This document shows, in pieces, positions 54,976-62,924 of a DNA stretch of 64,000 nt. Position numbers and translations under genes: made by a program. Where the stretch lies: assembly GCA_019449655.1 (NCBI GenBank), contig JAHQXD010000001.1, positions 183,624 to 247,623 on the forward strand, read 5' to 3'. Origin of the DNA: Ferrigenium straubiae (GTDB lineage Bacteria > Pseudomonadota > Gammaproteobacteria > Burkholderiales > Gallionellaceae). The notes under the pieces were generated by a model that was given only the letters and a program-made list of their open reading frames with translations, was not told where the DNA came from and made no database searches. The first letter of the stretch is position 1, and every line of letters starts with the position of its first letter.

Positions 54976-55230
54976 ATGATTCAAGCTCTGCTTTATCTTG
55001 GCGCATTCACCACTGGCCTTGCGCTCGGCGTCCCATTGGTCCGCTGGTATTTCGAGCGCAGCGCAGAGGGCGTTCGTGTGCTTACTGCTTGCGAGATTCT
55101 GGCAACGGATGGACGGGGCGATAGTATTCACACCCGTCAGCTCCGAGGCAGGGTATTTGCCGTCGAATTTCCGCTGCTGCGGTCTCGCGGCAAATGTCGC
55201 AAGATTGGTCCCCGCTGCGTCCTGCTTTAA
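54976..55230 (+). CDS. Possible small membrane protein (doubtful)
   Basis: An 84-codon frame, MIQALLYLGAFTTGLALGVP then LVRWYFERSAEGVRVLTACE, with one hydrophobic N-terminal segment. Its second half overlaps a better-supported gene on the other strand (55082-55303), and no clear SD is seen. It could be real only up to about 55080. Confidence 0.3.
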   Translation: MIQALLYLGAFTTGLALGVPLVRWYFERSAEGVRVLTACEILATDGRGDSIHTRQLRGRVFAVEFPLLRSRGKCRKIGPRCVLL

Positions 55231-55303
55231 TTGGCCTGAGCTGATACGCCGCCCAAACCCCTGTAGCCAATCCCAGAATAAATGCTGCGATGATTTCCAT
55301 CAT
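55082..55303 (-). CDS. Small membrane protein with Cys cluster
   Basis: A 73-residue protein, MMEIIAAFILGLATGVWAAY, then SGDQSCDICRETAAAEIRRQ and PCLGADGCEYY. One membrane helix is followed by four cysteines in two pairs. The ATG overlaps the TGA of the upstream minus-strand gene, so the two are coupled. It runs against the rightward arm. Function unknown. Confidence 0.6.
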   Translation of the reverse strand: MMEIIAAFILGLATGVWAAYQLRPIKAGRSGDQSCDICRETAAAEIRRQIPCLGADGCEYYRPVHPLPESRKQ

Positions 55304-55485
55304 GCGCCCTCCTGAATTCGCGCGACCAGGCACCGCAATGATCTACATGCTGCACGGGATGAAACTCCCTTACCCTGTAAAACCTCGATCTGCTGACGGA
55401 TTTCCTCAGCCTGGTGCACCGGTATCGCGCTGGCTGCATTGAACGCCTTTTCGTGCTGGTTTTGAAGTTGATTTGACCAGTCCAT
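55300..55485 (-). CDS. Small helical protein, minus-strand pair
   Basis: A 61-residue protein, MDWSNQLQNQHEKAFNAASA, then EEIRQQIEVLQGKGVSSRAA. It has a very strong SD (AGGAGG, 7 nt before ATG 55485). It is transcribed away from the endolysin gene, with the 55543 palindrome in the shared upstream region. Confidence 0.65.
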   Translation of the reverse strand: MDWSNQLQNQHEKAFNAASAIPVHQAEEIRQQIEVLQGKGVSSRAACRSLRCLVARIQEGA

Positions 55486-55542
55486 GATGTGCCTCCTGTG
55501 TTGAGGCGCACATTCCACCACTCTCTTCTTCAATACTTCACT

Positions 55543-55558
55543 CGGGAAATGTTTCCCG
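55543..55558. promoter_or_regulatory. Late-operon palindrome, copy 3 (upstream of the lysis/head block)
   Basis: CGGGAAATGTTTCCCG, followed by CCTAAT as at the gpI copy. It sits 61 nt before the endolysin ATG and lies between divergent genes. The 16-bp core is identical to those at 37718 and 44039. Confidence 0.75.
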
Positions 55559-55619
55559 CCTAATCACCCCTCTCGCGCCCGCGTAACCTTCGGCCATCAA
55601 TCGACCGAGGGTTTGCGGC

Positions 55620-56138
55620 ATGGCGCGCAATATCGACACTATCATCATCCACTGTTCCGATTCGCCGAACGGCAGGACGCTTTTCACCGGCAAGCCCGGC
55701 GAGAAAGGCTTCACCACGCCCGTGCAGGAGATCGACAACTGGCACCGCGAGCGCGGCTTCAAGCGTCACCCTGAATGGCGCGCGCGGTTCAACCCGGAGC
55801 TAACCAGCATCGGCTATCACTTCGTTGTCTACGCGCGCGGCGCGGTGGCGACCGGCCGCCATCAGGGAGAGGTTGGCGCGCACTGTCGCGGATACAACGC
55901 CGCCAGCCTCGGCATCTGCATGATCGGGCGCGATCAATTCACCATTGAGCAGTGGAACGCCCTGAAACAACTGGTCGAAGGCTTGCAGAAGCAGTATCCG
56001 CAGGCCCGCGTGACCGCGCACCGCGACCTGAATAAAGACAAGACCTGCCCCAACTTCGACGTGGCCGAATGGCTGAAACAAGGCCTCCTGCCGCTCGCCA
56101 ACCGCCTTTACAACCCCGAACCCGGAGCCGTCGCATGA
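55620..56138 (+). CDS. Endolysin, N-acetylmuramoyl-L-alanine amidase (Amidase_2)
   Basis: A 172-residue enzyme without signal peptide. The zinc ligands are visible in TIIIHCSDS, GEVGAHCRGYN and the C-terminal DKTCPNFD region, with the YHFVVYARG core. It cleaves the amide bond between MurNAc and L-Ala once the holin opens the membrane. It is the first gene of the rightward late arm. Confidence 0.93.
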   Translation: MARNIDTIIIHCSDSPNGRTLFTGKPGEKGFTTPVQEIDNWHRERGFKRHPEWRARFNPELTSIGYHFVVYARGAVATGRHQGEVGAHCRGYNAASLGICMIGRDQFTIEQWNALKQLVEGLQKQYPQARVTAHRDLNKDKTCPNFDVAEWLKQGLLPLANRLYNPEPGAVA

Positions 56139-56371
56139 CCAGCACCAATACGCCCGCACAGCCCAAGCCCTGGTGGCAATCAAAGACCCTGTGGCTGAAC
56201 CTGATCGCCGCCGCGCTGATCGCGCTTGAGGCGCAGTTCACGCTCTTGCAGCCCTATTTGCCGGGCAATGTGTACGCGTGGTTTGCGGTGATGCTCACCG
56301 TATTCAACGCCGTACTGCGCGTGATCACCGCCGCGCCTCTTGCCTTCGGCCCCGGAGGTAAAGCGGAATGA
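56135..56371 (+). CDS. Holin-like membrane protein
   Basis: A 78-residue protein with two hydrophobic segments (LWLNLIAAALIALEAQFTLL and YAWFAVMLTVFNAVLRVITA). The ATG overlaps the endolysin stop (ATGA) and the stop overlaps the Rz start, giving a compact lysis cassette. The size and placement fit a class II holin; sequence alone does not prove it. Confidence 0.75.
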   Translation: MTSTNTPAQPKPWWQSKTLWLNLIAAALIALEAQFTLLQPYLPGNVYAWFAVMLTVFNAVLRVITAAPLAFGPGGKAE

Positions 56372-56901
56372 CGCCCTCGATCAAGTCCGCATTCGTGGCG
56401 GCTGCGCTGCTGCTGGCGGTGGCGCTTGCCTACGCCTACGGCCAGCATCAGTTCGGCTTGGGCGAGCAGGCGGAGCGCGCGGTGTGGCTCAAGCGCGAGA
56501 ACGCCGAACTGGCGGCGGCCAATGCCAACATCAAGGCGCTCGAAGAAAAATACCGGCAGCAGGAGCAGGACGCAGCCGACGCCATCGCCGTTATCTCGTT
56601 CAAATACCAGGAGGACTTGAAGCATGTCAAATATGAAAAAGATCGCGTTATTGCTGGCCTGCGTGGCGGCGCTTTCCGGTTGCGCGTCCCCGTTGCCGCC
56701 ACCAGCGCAGCCTGTGGAGATTCAGCCCCCGAAGCTGCCCCCGCCACCGGCGGACGTGATGGTGGAGCGCGAGCCGAACTTTCTGTCGAGGCTTCTGAAT
56801 TTCTTGTCGGACTCGCCTCCGACGCCGACGAGGTAGTCAAGCAGCTTGGCCGGTGCCAGGAGGTCGTTAAAACGTATCGAAGGGATTGCAATGGGCGATA
56901 A
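56368..56901 (+). CDS. Rz-like inner-membrane spanin
   Basis: A 177-residue protein. One N-terminal membrane helix (FVAAALLLAVALAYAYGQHQ) is followed by a long periplasmic coiled coil (AVWLKRENAELAAANANIKA, LEEKYRQQEQDAADAIAVIS). It pairs with Rz1 to fuse the inner and outer membranes at lysis. Rz1 is fully embedded in another frame. Confidence 0.85.
   Translation: MTPSIKSAFVAAALLLAVALAYAYGQHQFGLGEQAERAVWLKRENAELAAANANIKALEEKYRQQEQDAADAIAVISFKYQEDLKHVKYEKDRVIAGLRGGAFRLRVPVAATSAACGDSAPEAAPATGGRDGGARAELSVEASEFLVGLASDADEVVKQLGRCQEVVKTYRRDCNGR
56624..56836 (+). CDS. Rz1-like outer-membrane lipoprotein spanin (embedded in Rz)
   Basis: A 70-residue lipoprotein with signal peptide and lipobox LSGC (Cys20), followed by a Pro-rich chain (PPPAQPVEIQPPKLPPPPAD). 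AGGAGG lies upstream of the ATG. It lies wholly inside the Rz gene in another frame, as in lambda and many Mu-like phages. Confidence 0.85.
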   Translation: MSNMKKIALLLACVAALSGCASPLPPPAQPVEIQPPKLPPPPADVMVEREPNFLSRLLNFLSDSPPTPTR

Positions 56902-57295
56902 CAACAACGAAGTAAACAACGCCCAGGTGATGCACAGCCTCGGCCAGCTCACCGGTGCGGTGCATGCGATGCAGCAGGGGCTGACGGCTCGTATCGAGGA
57001 CATCAGGTCTGACATCCGCCGGGCCGAGGAGGCGCAGAGCGACCGTATGGATCGCATTGAGGACAGCCTCGGCCAGCGCATCGAAAACGTCGAGGCAAAC
57101 GTCGGCCAGCGCATCACCGACCTCAGCGAAACGATCAACCAGCGCATCGACGGCCTCGGTGGCCGCGTCACCAACCTCGAAGCCGAGGACAAGAAGATCA
57201 TCGAGAAGGTCGCCAAAATGAGCGCCCTGGGCGGCGGTGTGGGCGGCGCTCTGGTGACGGCCGTGGTCGAACTCATCAAGCACACCACCAAATAG
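56891..57295 (+). CDS. Coiled-coil phage protein with C-terminal membrane segment
   Basis: A 134-residue protein. It is a long coiled coil with repeated I-x-D-I/L-x-x-x-I units (RIEDIRSDIRRAEEAQSDRM, RITDLSETINQRIDGLGGRV). It ends in a short hydrophobic segment (SALGGGVGGALVTAVVELIK). Similar proteins lie before the small terminase in B3-type phages (DUF2730-like position). Role unknown. Confidence 0.7.
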   Translation: MGDNNNEVNNAQVMHSLGQLTGAVHAMQQGLTARIEDIRSDIRRAEEAQSDRMDRIEDSLGQRIENVEANVGQRITDLSETINQRIDGLGGRVTNLEAEDKKIIEKVAKMSALGGGVGGALVTAVVELIKHTTK

Positions 57296-57296
57296 C

Positions 57297-57791
57297 ATGG
57301 CCCATACTCAAGACACGCGCGACAAGGTGCGCCAGCTCTACATCGAGGGCATGCCGCTCAAGGGCGCTGCCATCGCCTGCGGCGTCAGCTACGACACCGC
57401 GCGCGAATGGAAGGCGCAGGCCAAGGAAAAAGGCGACGATTGGGACACCGCACGCGCGGCCTACCGCATCAGCGCACAGGGCGTGGACGAACTCAACCAG
57501 CAGCTCGTCGAGGACTTCGCACGCCAGGTGATCACCACCACGCGCGAGCTTGAACAGGCCAAGATACCGGCCGCTCAAAAAGCACAACTGCTCGCCCAAC
57601 TGGCCGACGCCTACGCCAAGTTCAGCAAGGCGTTCGCGCGCATCAACCCGGAATTCTCCGGGCTGTCGGTGGCGCTGGATACCCTCAAGACCATCGCCGA
57701 CCATCTGCGCATGAAAGACCCGGCTGCTTTGAAGGCGCTTCAACCGCACTTTGAAGACGTGGGCGCGATCCTGGGCAAGAGGTATGGCTAA
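57297..57791 (+). CDS. Small terminase subunit (DUF1804)
   Basis: A 164-residue protein with an N-terminal HTH (RDKVRQLYIEGMPLKGAAIA, CGVSYDTAREWKAQAKEKGD) and a helical oligomerisation part. DUF1804 proteins occupy the TerS position in Mu-like phages and bind the packaging site. It overlaps TerL by 8 nt. Confidence 0.85.
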   Translation: MAHTQDTRDKVRQLYIEGMPLKGAAIACGVSYDTAREWKAQAKEKGDDWDTARAAYRISAQGVDELNQQLVEDFARQVITTTRELEQAKIPAAQKAQLLAQLADAYAKFSKAFARINPEFSGLSVALDTLKTIADHLRMKDPAALKALQPHFEDVGAILGKRYG

Positions 57792-59520
57792 CGATCTCGA
57801 CATCAAGGAAATCCGCAACTGGCGCGAGTTCGAGATCGAGCTGGCGAAGCTGGGCGAGGACATCCGCAACCAGATTGAGCTGGAGTGCGGGGCGTTTCTG
57901 ACCGACCCGGACGCCAGCCTTGCCCGGCGCATGCGCGCCATCGTGGACTACAAGTATTTCTGCGAGACCTACTTCCCGCACTACGTCCCGACGCCGCATT
58001 TCTCGAAGTTTCAGCAGTTCGTTTTCAAGCGCCTGCCTGAGGTGATCGACGGCCCTACCGACGGCCGCGAGGTGCACGAAGCGCCGCGCGGCGAGGCAAA
58101 GTCCACCTACGAGACGCAGCTAGGCACCTTGTGGTGCATCTGCCGGGCGCAGTTCATCGCGGAGCTGGGTCTGCCTGCCAAGGCGCGCAAGCACATGATC
58201 GTGATCGTGATGAACACGGAAGAGCAGGCCGCCGAAATGCTGGAATCCATCAAGGCCGAGCTGGATACCAACCCGCGTTTGGCGATGGACTTCCCGGATG
58301 CGACCGGGCGCGGGCGCGTGTGGCAAGCCACTACGGCCATCACGGCCAACAATATCAAGATTCGCATTGGCGGTACCGGAAAGAAGCTGCGCGGCATGAA
58401 GCACGGGCCTCACCGTCCCGACCTGGTGTTCCTTGACGATCTGGAAAACGATGAAAACGTGCGCCAGAAGGCGCAGCGCGACAAGGACGAAAAGTTCGTC
58501 CTCTCCGCCGTGCTCGGACTTGCTGGCCCGGCTGGCGGGATGGACGTGTTCTGGGACGGAACCAGCCTGCACTACGACGCCGCGATCAACCGCGTTTCTC
58601 GCAAGCCTGGCTGGCGGCGGCGCATCTTCAAATCCATCATGCAGTGGCCCGACCGCATGGACTTGTGGGACAAGTGGGAAGGCATCTATACCGGCGGCGG
58701 AGACGATGACGGCGCACGCGAGGCCGCAGAGGCCGAGGCGCTGGCCTTCTATCAGGCGAACAAGGCGGCGATGGACGCCGGTGCCGTGGTGTCATGGCCC
58801 GAGGTGCGCCCGCTGTACCGCCTGATGTGCATGCGCGCGACCGATCACGATGCGTTCAACCAGGAGCAGCAGAACGAGGCCGGGAACGACGATACCGCGC
58901 CTTTCAAGAATGTTCAGTTCTGGGTTGACCGGAGGAATGACTGGATTTTCTTCGGGGCTATCGACCCGTCCCTTGGCAAGAGCAACAAGGCGCGCGACCC
59001 GTCCGCGATCCTGGTCGGCGGGCTTAACCGCAAGACGATGGTGCTTGATGTAGTGGAGGCGGACGTGTGCCGCCGCGTGCCCGACCTGATAATTGCGCGA
59101 GCCATCGACCTGCAGGCCGAATACGGGTGCCTGTCGTGGTCTGTCGAGGCCATTGCGTTCCAGGAATTCCTGTACACCGAACTTATCAAGCGTGCTGGCC
59201 AGCGTGGAATCGCTTTCCCGGCCATGCCGGGGCCGACAGGGCGCGACAAGAATTTGGCGATCATGTCATTGCAGCCTCACGTTGCGAACGGCTTGATTCG
59301 CTTGCACCGCAGCCAGACCACGCTGATCGAGCAGCTCAAGTTCTACCCCGAGGCAGACCATGACGACGGCCCTGACGCGCTGGAAATGCTGCACAGGATC
59401 GCAACGCAGTTTGCCGGGGAATGGGAATACACGTCGGCGGCGCGTTCCAAGAGCGACCGCCGCAGCTACAGCCGCCGCAGTAGCGGCAACAACGAGGACG
59501 ATTGGGACGATGATGATTAA
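57784..59520 (+). CDS. Large terminase subunit (Mu gp28-type)
   Basis: A 578-residue packaging motor. The ATPase part has a Walker A variant EAPRGEAKSTYETQ (about residue 100), Walker B LVFLDDLENDE, and the nuclease part an Asp in FFGAIDPSLGKS with DVVEADVCRR. It ends in an Asp-rich tail. ATG 57784 (MANDLDIKEIRNW) is chosen. It translocates phage DNA by headful packaging. Confidence 0.93.
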   Translation: MANDLDIKEIRNWREFEIELAKLGEDIRNQIELECGAFLTDPDASLARRMRAIVDYKYFCETYFPHYVPTPHFSKFQQFVFKRLPEVIDGPTDGREVHEAPRGEAKSTYETQLGTLWCICRAQFIAELGLPAKARKHMIVIVMNTEEQAAEMLESIKAELDTNPRLAMDFPDATGRGRVWQATTAITANNIKIRIGGTGKKLRGMKHGPHRPDLVFLDDLENDENVRQKAQRDKDEKFVLSAVLGLAGPAGGMDVFWDGTSLHYDAAINRVSRKPGWRRRIFKSIMQWPDRMDLWDKWEGIYTGGGDDDGAREAAEAEALAFYQANKAAMDAGAVVSWPEVRPLYRLMCMRATDHDAFNQEQQNEAGNDDTAPFKNVQFWVDRRNDWIFFGAIDPSLGKSNKARDPSAILVGGLNRKTMVLDVVEADVCRRVPDLIIARAIDLQAEYGCLSWSVEAIAFQEFLYTELIKRAGQRGIAFPAMPGPTGRDKNLAIMSLQPHVANGLIRLHRSQTTLIEQLKFYPEADHDDGPDALEMLHRIATQFAGEWEYTSAARSKSDRRSYSRRSSGNNEDDWDDDD

Positions 59521-61078
59521 AACCAGACTGGCAGCGCTTGCAGGCAAGATTCCCTTGGTGAACAAGATCGTGAAGCCAGACACCGAGTTGCAGGCCGGGC
59601 CTAGATCGGCGAGCGGCAACGCGCTCAATTACAACTCGGTGCAGACGCTTGACCCGTCTCGCCTGGCCGGCGCGTTCGCGCAGGCAGATCAGGGCTACAT
59701 CACCGAACAGGCGGCGCTGTATGAGTTGGTCGAGGAGCAAGACCCGCATATCTTCTCGGAGCTATCCAAGCGCCGCCGCGCAGTGACCGGCCTCGGCTGG
59801 CAGTTGACGCCGAAGGATGACGCAGACCAGTCCGAGATCGACCGCACCGCCGAACTGACTGACATGCTCAAGGGCATCCCAAAGTTCGAGGATGCGCAAT
59901 ACGACCTGACCGACGCCATCGGCAAGGGCATCTCCCCGCTTGAGATCGATTGGCAGACGGGCAGCCTTTGGTATCCAAAGGCGCTAAATTTCATTCCCCA
60001 GCGCATGTTCCAGGTGGACAGCAAGACCGGCAAGCTGATGTACCTGCGGGACGGTATGCCGGAACCGTTGCGTGAGGGCGGCTGGATTGTGCACGAACAC
60101 CGCGCAAAGAGCGGATATATCGAGCAGGCGGCGCTGTTCCGCGTGCTGGCGTGGACGTATGCCTACAAGGCATACGACATCCGCGACATGCAACGCTTCC
60201 TTGAGGTGTACGGGCTGCCGCTGCGCCTGGGTAAATATCCGGCCGGGATCGGTAAAGAGTCACGCGATCAACTGCTGCGCGCAGTGCGCGCCATAGGCAG
60301 CGACGGCGCGGGCGTAGTGCCTAACACAATGACCATCGATTTCATCCAGGCGCAAGCGGGCAAGGTTGACGACTTCCTGAATGCCACGGCCTATTGGGAA
60401 CGCAAGCAGTCGATGGCGATCCTGGGCGGGACGCTGACCAGCCAGGCCGATGGAAAGACTTCGACCAACGCCCTCGGAAAGGTGCATGACAAGGTACGGC
60501 GCGAAATCATGCTGCATGACGTGCGCCAGATCGAGCCGACATGGAACAATCAACTGGTGAGGCCTATCGCGCTCATCAACGGCATGTTCGCGCCCGACCG
60601 CGTGCCGAAATTCGGCTACCAGACCGAGGAAACCGTTGATCAGGCGAAAATGGGCGATGTGCTTAGCAAGGCCGCAGAAATGGGTATGGAAATCGACGTG
60701 GACTATGCCCACAAGATTATGCAGATACCGCGCGCGAAGAAGGATGCGAAGCTGCTCGTTTCCTCGGGCAACAAGCCAGAACCAAGCCCGGCCGATGCTG
60801 CTCTGACGCGCCTGGCTGTGCTCGCTGCGCAGCGCCGCGTCGATGCAGGCGTTGACATCACCAGCGCCTACGGCGCACAGCTCGCCGCCCTGTGCGCCCC
60901 ACACGAACAGGAGCTTATCCAGCAGATCAGCGCCATCGTGGCCGAAGCAGGCAGCTTCGACGATGCGCTGGCCGGGATGGAGGCGCTGACCGCGAACAAC
61001 CCGCAGTGGGCGGATGATGTGGCGCTGGGCATGGCGGCGGCGGATTTGGCTGGGCGGAACGATGTTGGGGCCGAATAA
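59513..61078 (+). CDS. Portal protein (Mu gp29, DUF935)
   Basis: A 521-residue portal: MIKTRLAALAGKIPLVNKIV, RRRAVTGLGWQLTPKDDADQ, PLRLGKYPAGIGKESRDQLL, SMAILGGTLTSQADGKTSTN. This is the DUF935 family. ATG 59513 is preferred over 59510 for its spacing from GGGA, and it overlaps the end of the terminase gene. The TAA overlaps the ATG of the next gene (TAATG). Confidence 0.93.
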   Translation: MIKTRLAALAGKIPLVNKIVKPDTELQAGPRSASGNALNYNSVQTLDPSRLAGAFAQADQGYITEQAALYELVEEQDPHIFSELSKRRRAVTGLGWQLTPKDDADQSEIDRTAELTDMLKGIPKFEDAQYDLTDAIGKGISPLEIDWQTGSLWYPKALNFIPQRMFQVDSKTGKLMYLRDGMPEPLREGGWIVHEHRAKSGYIEQAALFRVLAWTYAYKAYDIRDMQRFLEVYGLPLRLGKYPAGIGKESRDQLLRAVRAIGSDGAGVVPNTMTIDFIQAQAGKVDDFLNATAYWERKQSMAILGGTLTSQADGKTSTNALGKVHDKVRREIMLHDVRQIEPTWNNQLVRPIALINGMFAPDRVPKFGYQTEETVDQAKMGDVLSKAAEMGMEIDVDYAHKIMQIPRAKKDAKLLVSSGNKPEPSPADAALTRLAVLAAQRRVDAGVDITSAYGAQLAALCAPHEQELIQQISAIVAEAGSFDDALAGMEALTANNPQWADDVALGMAAADLAGRNDVGAE

Positions 61079-61575
61079 TGAGCGGCATGTTCGGAGAACA
61101 CCGGGAAATATCAAAACACAAAAGCGTTGAGTGGTACACGCCCGCTTGGGTTTTTGATGAACTCGGCTTGACGTTTGATCTTGACCCAGCAAGCCCTCAC
61201 GATATGGAAACAGCGGTACCGGCCACTGTTAAATACACGATCTTTGATAACGGACTGAAAAAACCATGGTTCGGAAGGATCTGGATAAATCCACCTTATG
61301 GACCTGATACTGGTATGTGGATACGCAGATTGATTCAACACGGCAATGGCATAGCATTGGTATTTAGCCGCACCGATGCCAGTTGGTGCCAAGAGGCCAT
61401 GAAGCAATCTACCGCCATGCTATTTGTGGCAGGAAGGATTGAATTCGTTCCTGGGCGAGAAAATCAACATAAGAAATCCAGATGTGGCGCGGGTACAGTC
61501 CTATTGGCATTTGGCGAAGAATGCGCCAGGGCATTACAGAAACTCAGCGATCGCGGGGTGTTCGTGCATGTCTAA
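61078..61575 (+). CDS. Phage N6-adenine DNA methyltransferase (Dam-like)
   Basis: A 165-residue protein, MSGMFGEHREISKHKSVEWY, then TPAWVFDELGLTFDLDPASP and the catalytic INPPYGPDTGMW. This matches the compact phage DNA N-6-adenine-methyltransferase family (PF05869 type). It is inserted between portal and gpF and is coupled on both sides by overlaps, so it is expressed late. It may protect packaged DNA from restriction. Its GC content is lower than neighbours, suggesting a later acquisition. Confidence 0.88.
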   Translation: MSGMFGEHREISKHKSVEWYTPAWVFDELGLTFDLDPASPHDMETAVPATVKYTIFDNGLKKPWFGRIWINPPYGPDTGMWIRRLIQHGNGIALVFSRTDASWCQEAMKQSTAMLFVAGRIEFVPGRENQHKKSRCGAGTVLLAFGEECARALQKLSDRGVFVHV

Positions 61576-62836
61576 ATTTCAATTCGACCAGGCGATTGAG
61601 TTCTATCGCAACAAGATCAAGCTGCCGTCCTCAGGCTGGACGGACATCTGGCAGGAGCAGCACAGCCACGCCTTCGTGGTGGCAGGCGCTGCGCACGATG
61701 CGCTGGTTGAGGACTTCTACAACGCGATCCAGAAAGCCAAGTGGGAAGGCGGCGGCTACGACGAATTCCGCACCCGCTTCGACGAGATCGTGGCCAAGCA
61801 CGGCTTGGCGCACAACGGTGCGCCCAGCTGGCGCAGTAAGATCATCTACGACACCAATATCACGCAGGCTTACAACGCTGGGCGATATAAACAACGGATA
61901 GCCCTCAAAGAGTTCCGGCCATATGCGCGATATAGACATCACAGCATCGAGCATCCGCGCCTCGAACACAAGGCATGGGATGGCCTGATCCTGCCATCCG
62001 ACGATCCGTGGTTTGATACCCACGAGCCTCAGAACGGTTGGGGATGTAAGTGCGGAATCGACTCTCTTACATCTACCGAAGCGCAGAAGCTATGGGAAAA
62101 GTCCGGAAAATCCGGGCCAGATACCGCGCCGCCGATTGAATGGGAAGAGCGCGTTGTCGGCAAGAACGGCAGCAACCCACGCACGGTTCGCGTTCCGAAA
62201 GGCATCGATCCAGGCTTTGCCTACAACCCCGGAAAGGCGTGGCTGGAGCCGCACACCGTCCCGCCGTTGCAGGGATACGACGCCGTGCTGAAGGAGCGCG
62301 GCCGCCCGTGGCCGACAACGTTCAAACCGCCAGCGGTACCGAAACCGACGAGCGTACCGAATACCGTCTTGCTCCCGGCAGAAACCGCGCCGGAGGTTGC
62401 GGTTGCAGATTTCCTCGACGTATTCGGCGCGAGCATGGAACAAGGCGCGGCCTTTACCGATGCCGCTGGAAGCACGCTGGCGATCACAAAAGCCCTGTTC
62501 CAGGACGGCTCGGGTGAGTTCAAATGGCTGTCGAAGGCGGAGAAGACGCATCGCCTGGAATACGTGAACCTGCTGGCCATGACGCTGATCGAGCCGGATG
62601 AAATCTGGTGGGTATGGGTGCAGGACACCGTTGACAAGGGAAAATGGCGGCTCAAGCGCCGCTACCTGCGCGCCTTCGAGTTGGATGGAACGAACGAATA
62701 CGGCGTGGCGGTGTTCGAGTGGGGAAGAACCGGCTGGACGGGCGCGACCGCCTTCATGGGAACGCAGAAAACCGAGGCGGCGCGCGCGGCGTACTTCGAC
62801 AAACAGCGCATTGGTCGGCTGGTATACAAAAAGTAA
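61568..62836 (+). CDS. Head morphogenesis protein gpF with C-terminal PBECR2-like domain
   Basis: A 422-residue protein. The N-terminal two-thirds is the SPP1 gp7/Mu gpF minor head protein (IIYDTNITQAYNAGRYKQRI, then YARYRHHSIEHPRLEHKAWD, and GWGCKCG). The last about 130 residues (EPDEIWWVWVQDTVDKGKWR, LKRRYLRAFEL, GRTGWTGATAFMG) match the PBECR2 fold, a Barnase/EndoU/ColicinE5-like nuclease domain reported on phage head proteins and polyvalent proteins. gpF may be injected with DNA, so the domain could act on host RNA at entry. Confidence 0.85.
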   Translation: MSKFQFDQAIEFYRNKIKLPSSGWTDIWQEQHSHAFVVAGAAHDALVEDFYNAIQKAKWEGGGYDEFRTRFDEIVAKHGLAHNGAPSWRSKIIYDTNITQAYNAGRYKQRIALKEFRPYARYRHHSIEHPRLEHKAWDGLILPSDDPWFDTHEPQNGWGCKCGIDSLTSTEAQKLWEKSGKSGPDTAPPIEWEERVVGKNGSNPRTVRVPKGIDPGFAYNPGKAWLEPHTVPPLQGYDAVLKERGRPWPTTFKPPAVPKPTSVPNTVLLPAETAPEVAVADFLDVFGASMEQGAAFTDAAGSTLAITKALFQDGSGEFKWLSKAEKTHRLEYVNLLAMTLIEPDEIWWVWVQDTVDKGKWRLKRRYLRAFELDGTNEYGVAVFEWGRTGWTGATAFMGTQKTEAARAAYFDKQRIGRLVYKK

Positions 62837-62862
62837 ACGCGGCCTTTTTAGGGGCCGCGTCT
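62835..62862 (+). terminator. GC-rich hairpin after gpF
   Basis: ACGCGGCC / GGCCGCGT stem with an 8-nt loop, directly after the gpF stop. No T run follows on the + strand. It starts an 88-nt gap, unusual in this compact operon, that may be structured. Confidence 0.5.
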
Positions 62863-62924
62863 GAGGTCTGGATACTGTGCAGTAGCGCCGAAGCGCAGTC
62901 TGACCAAACCACGGGAGTCATGAT

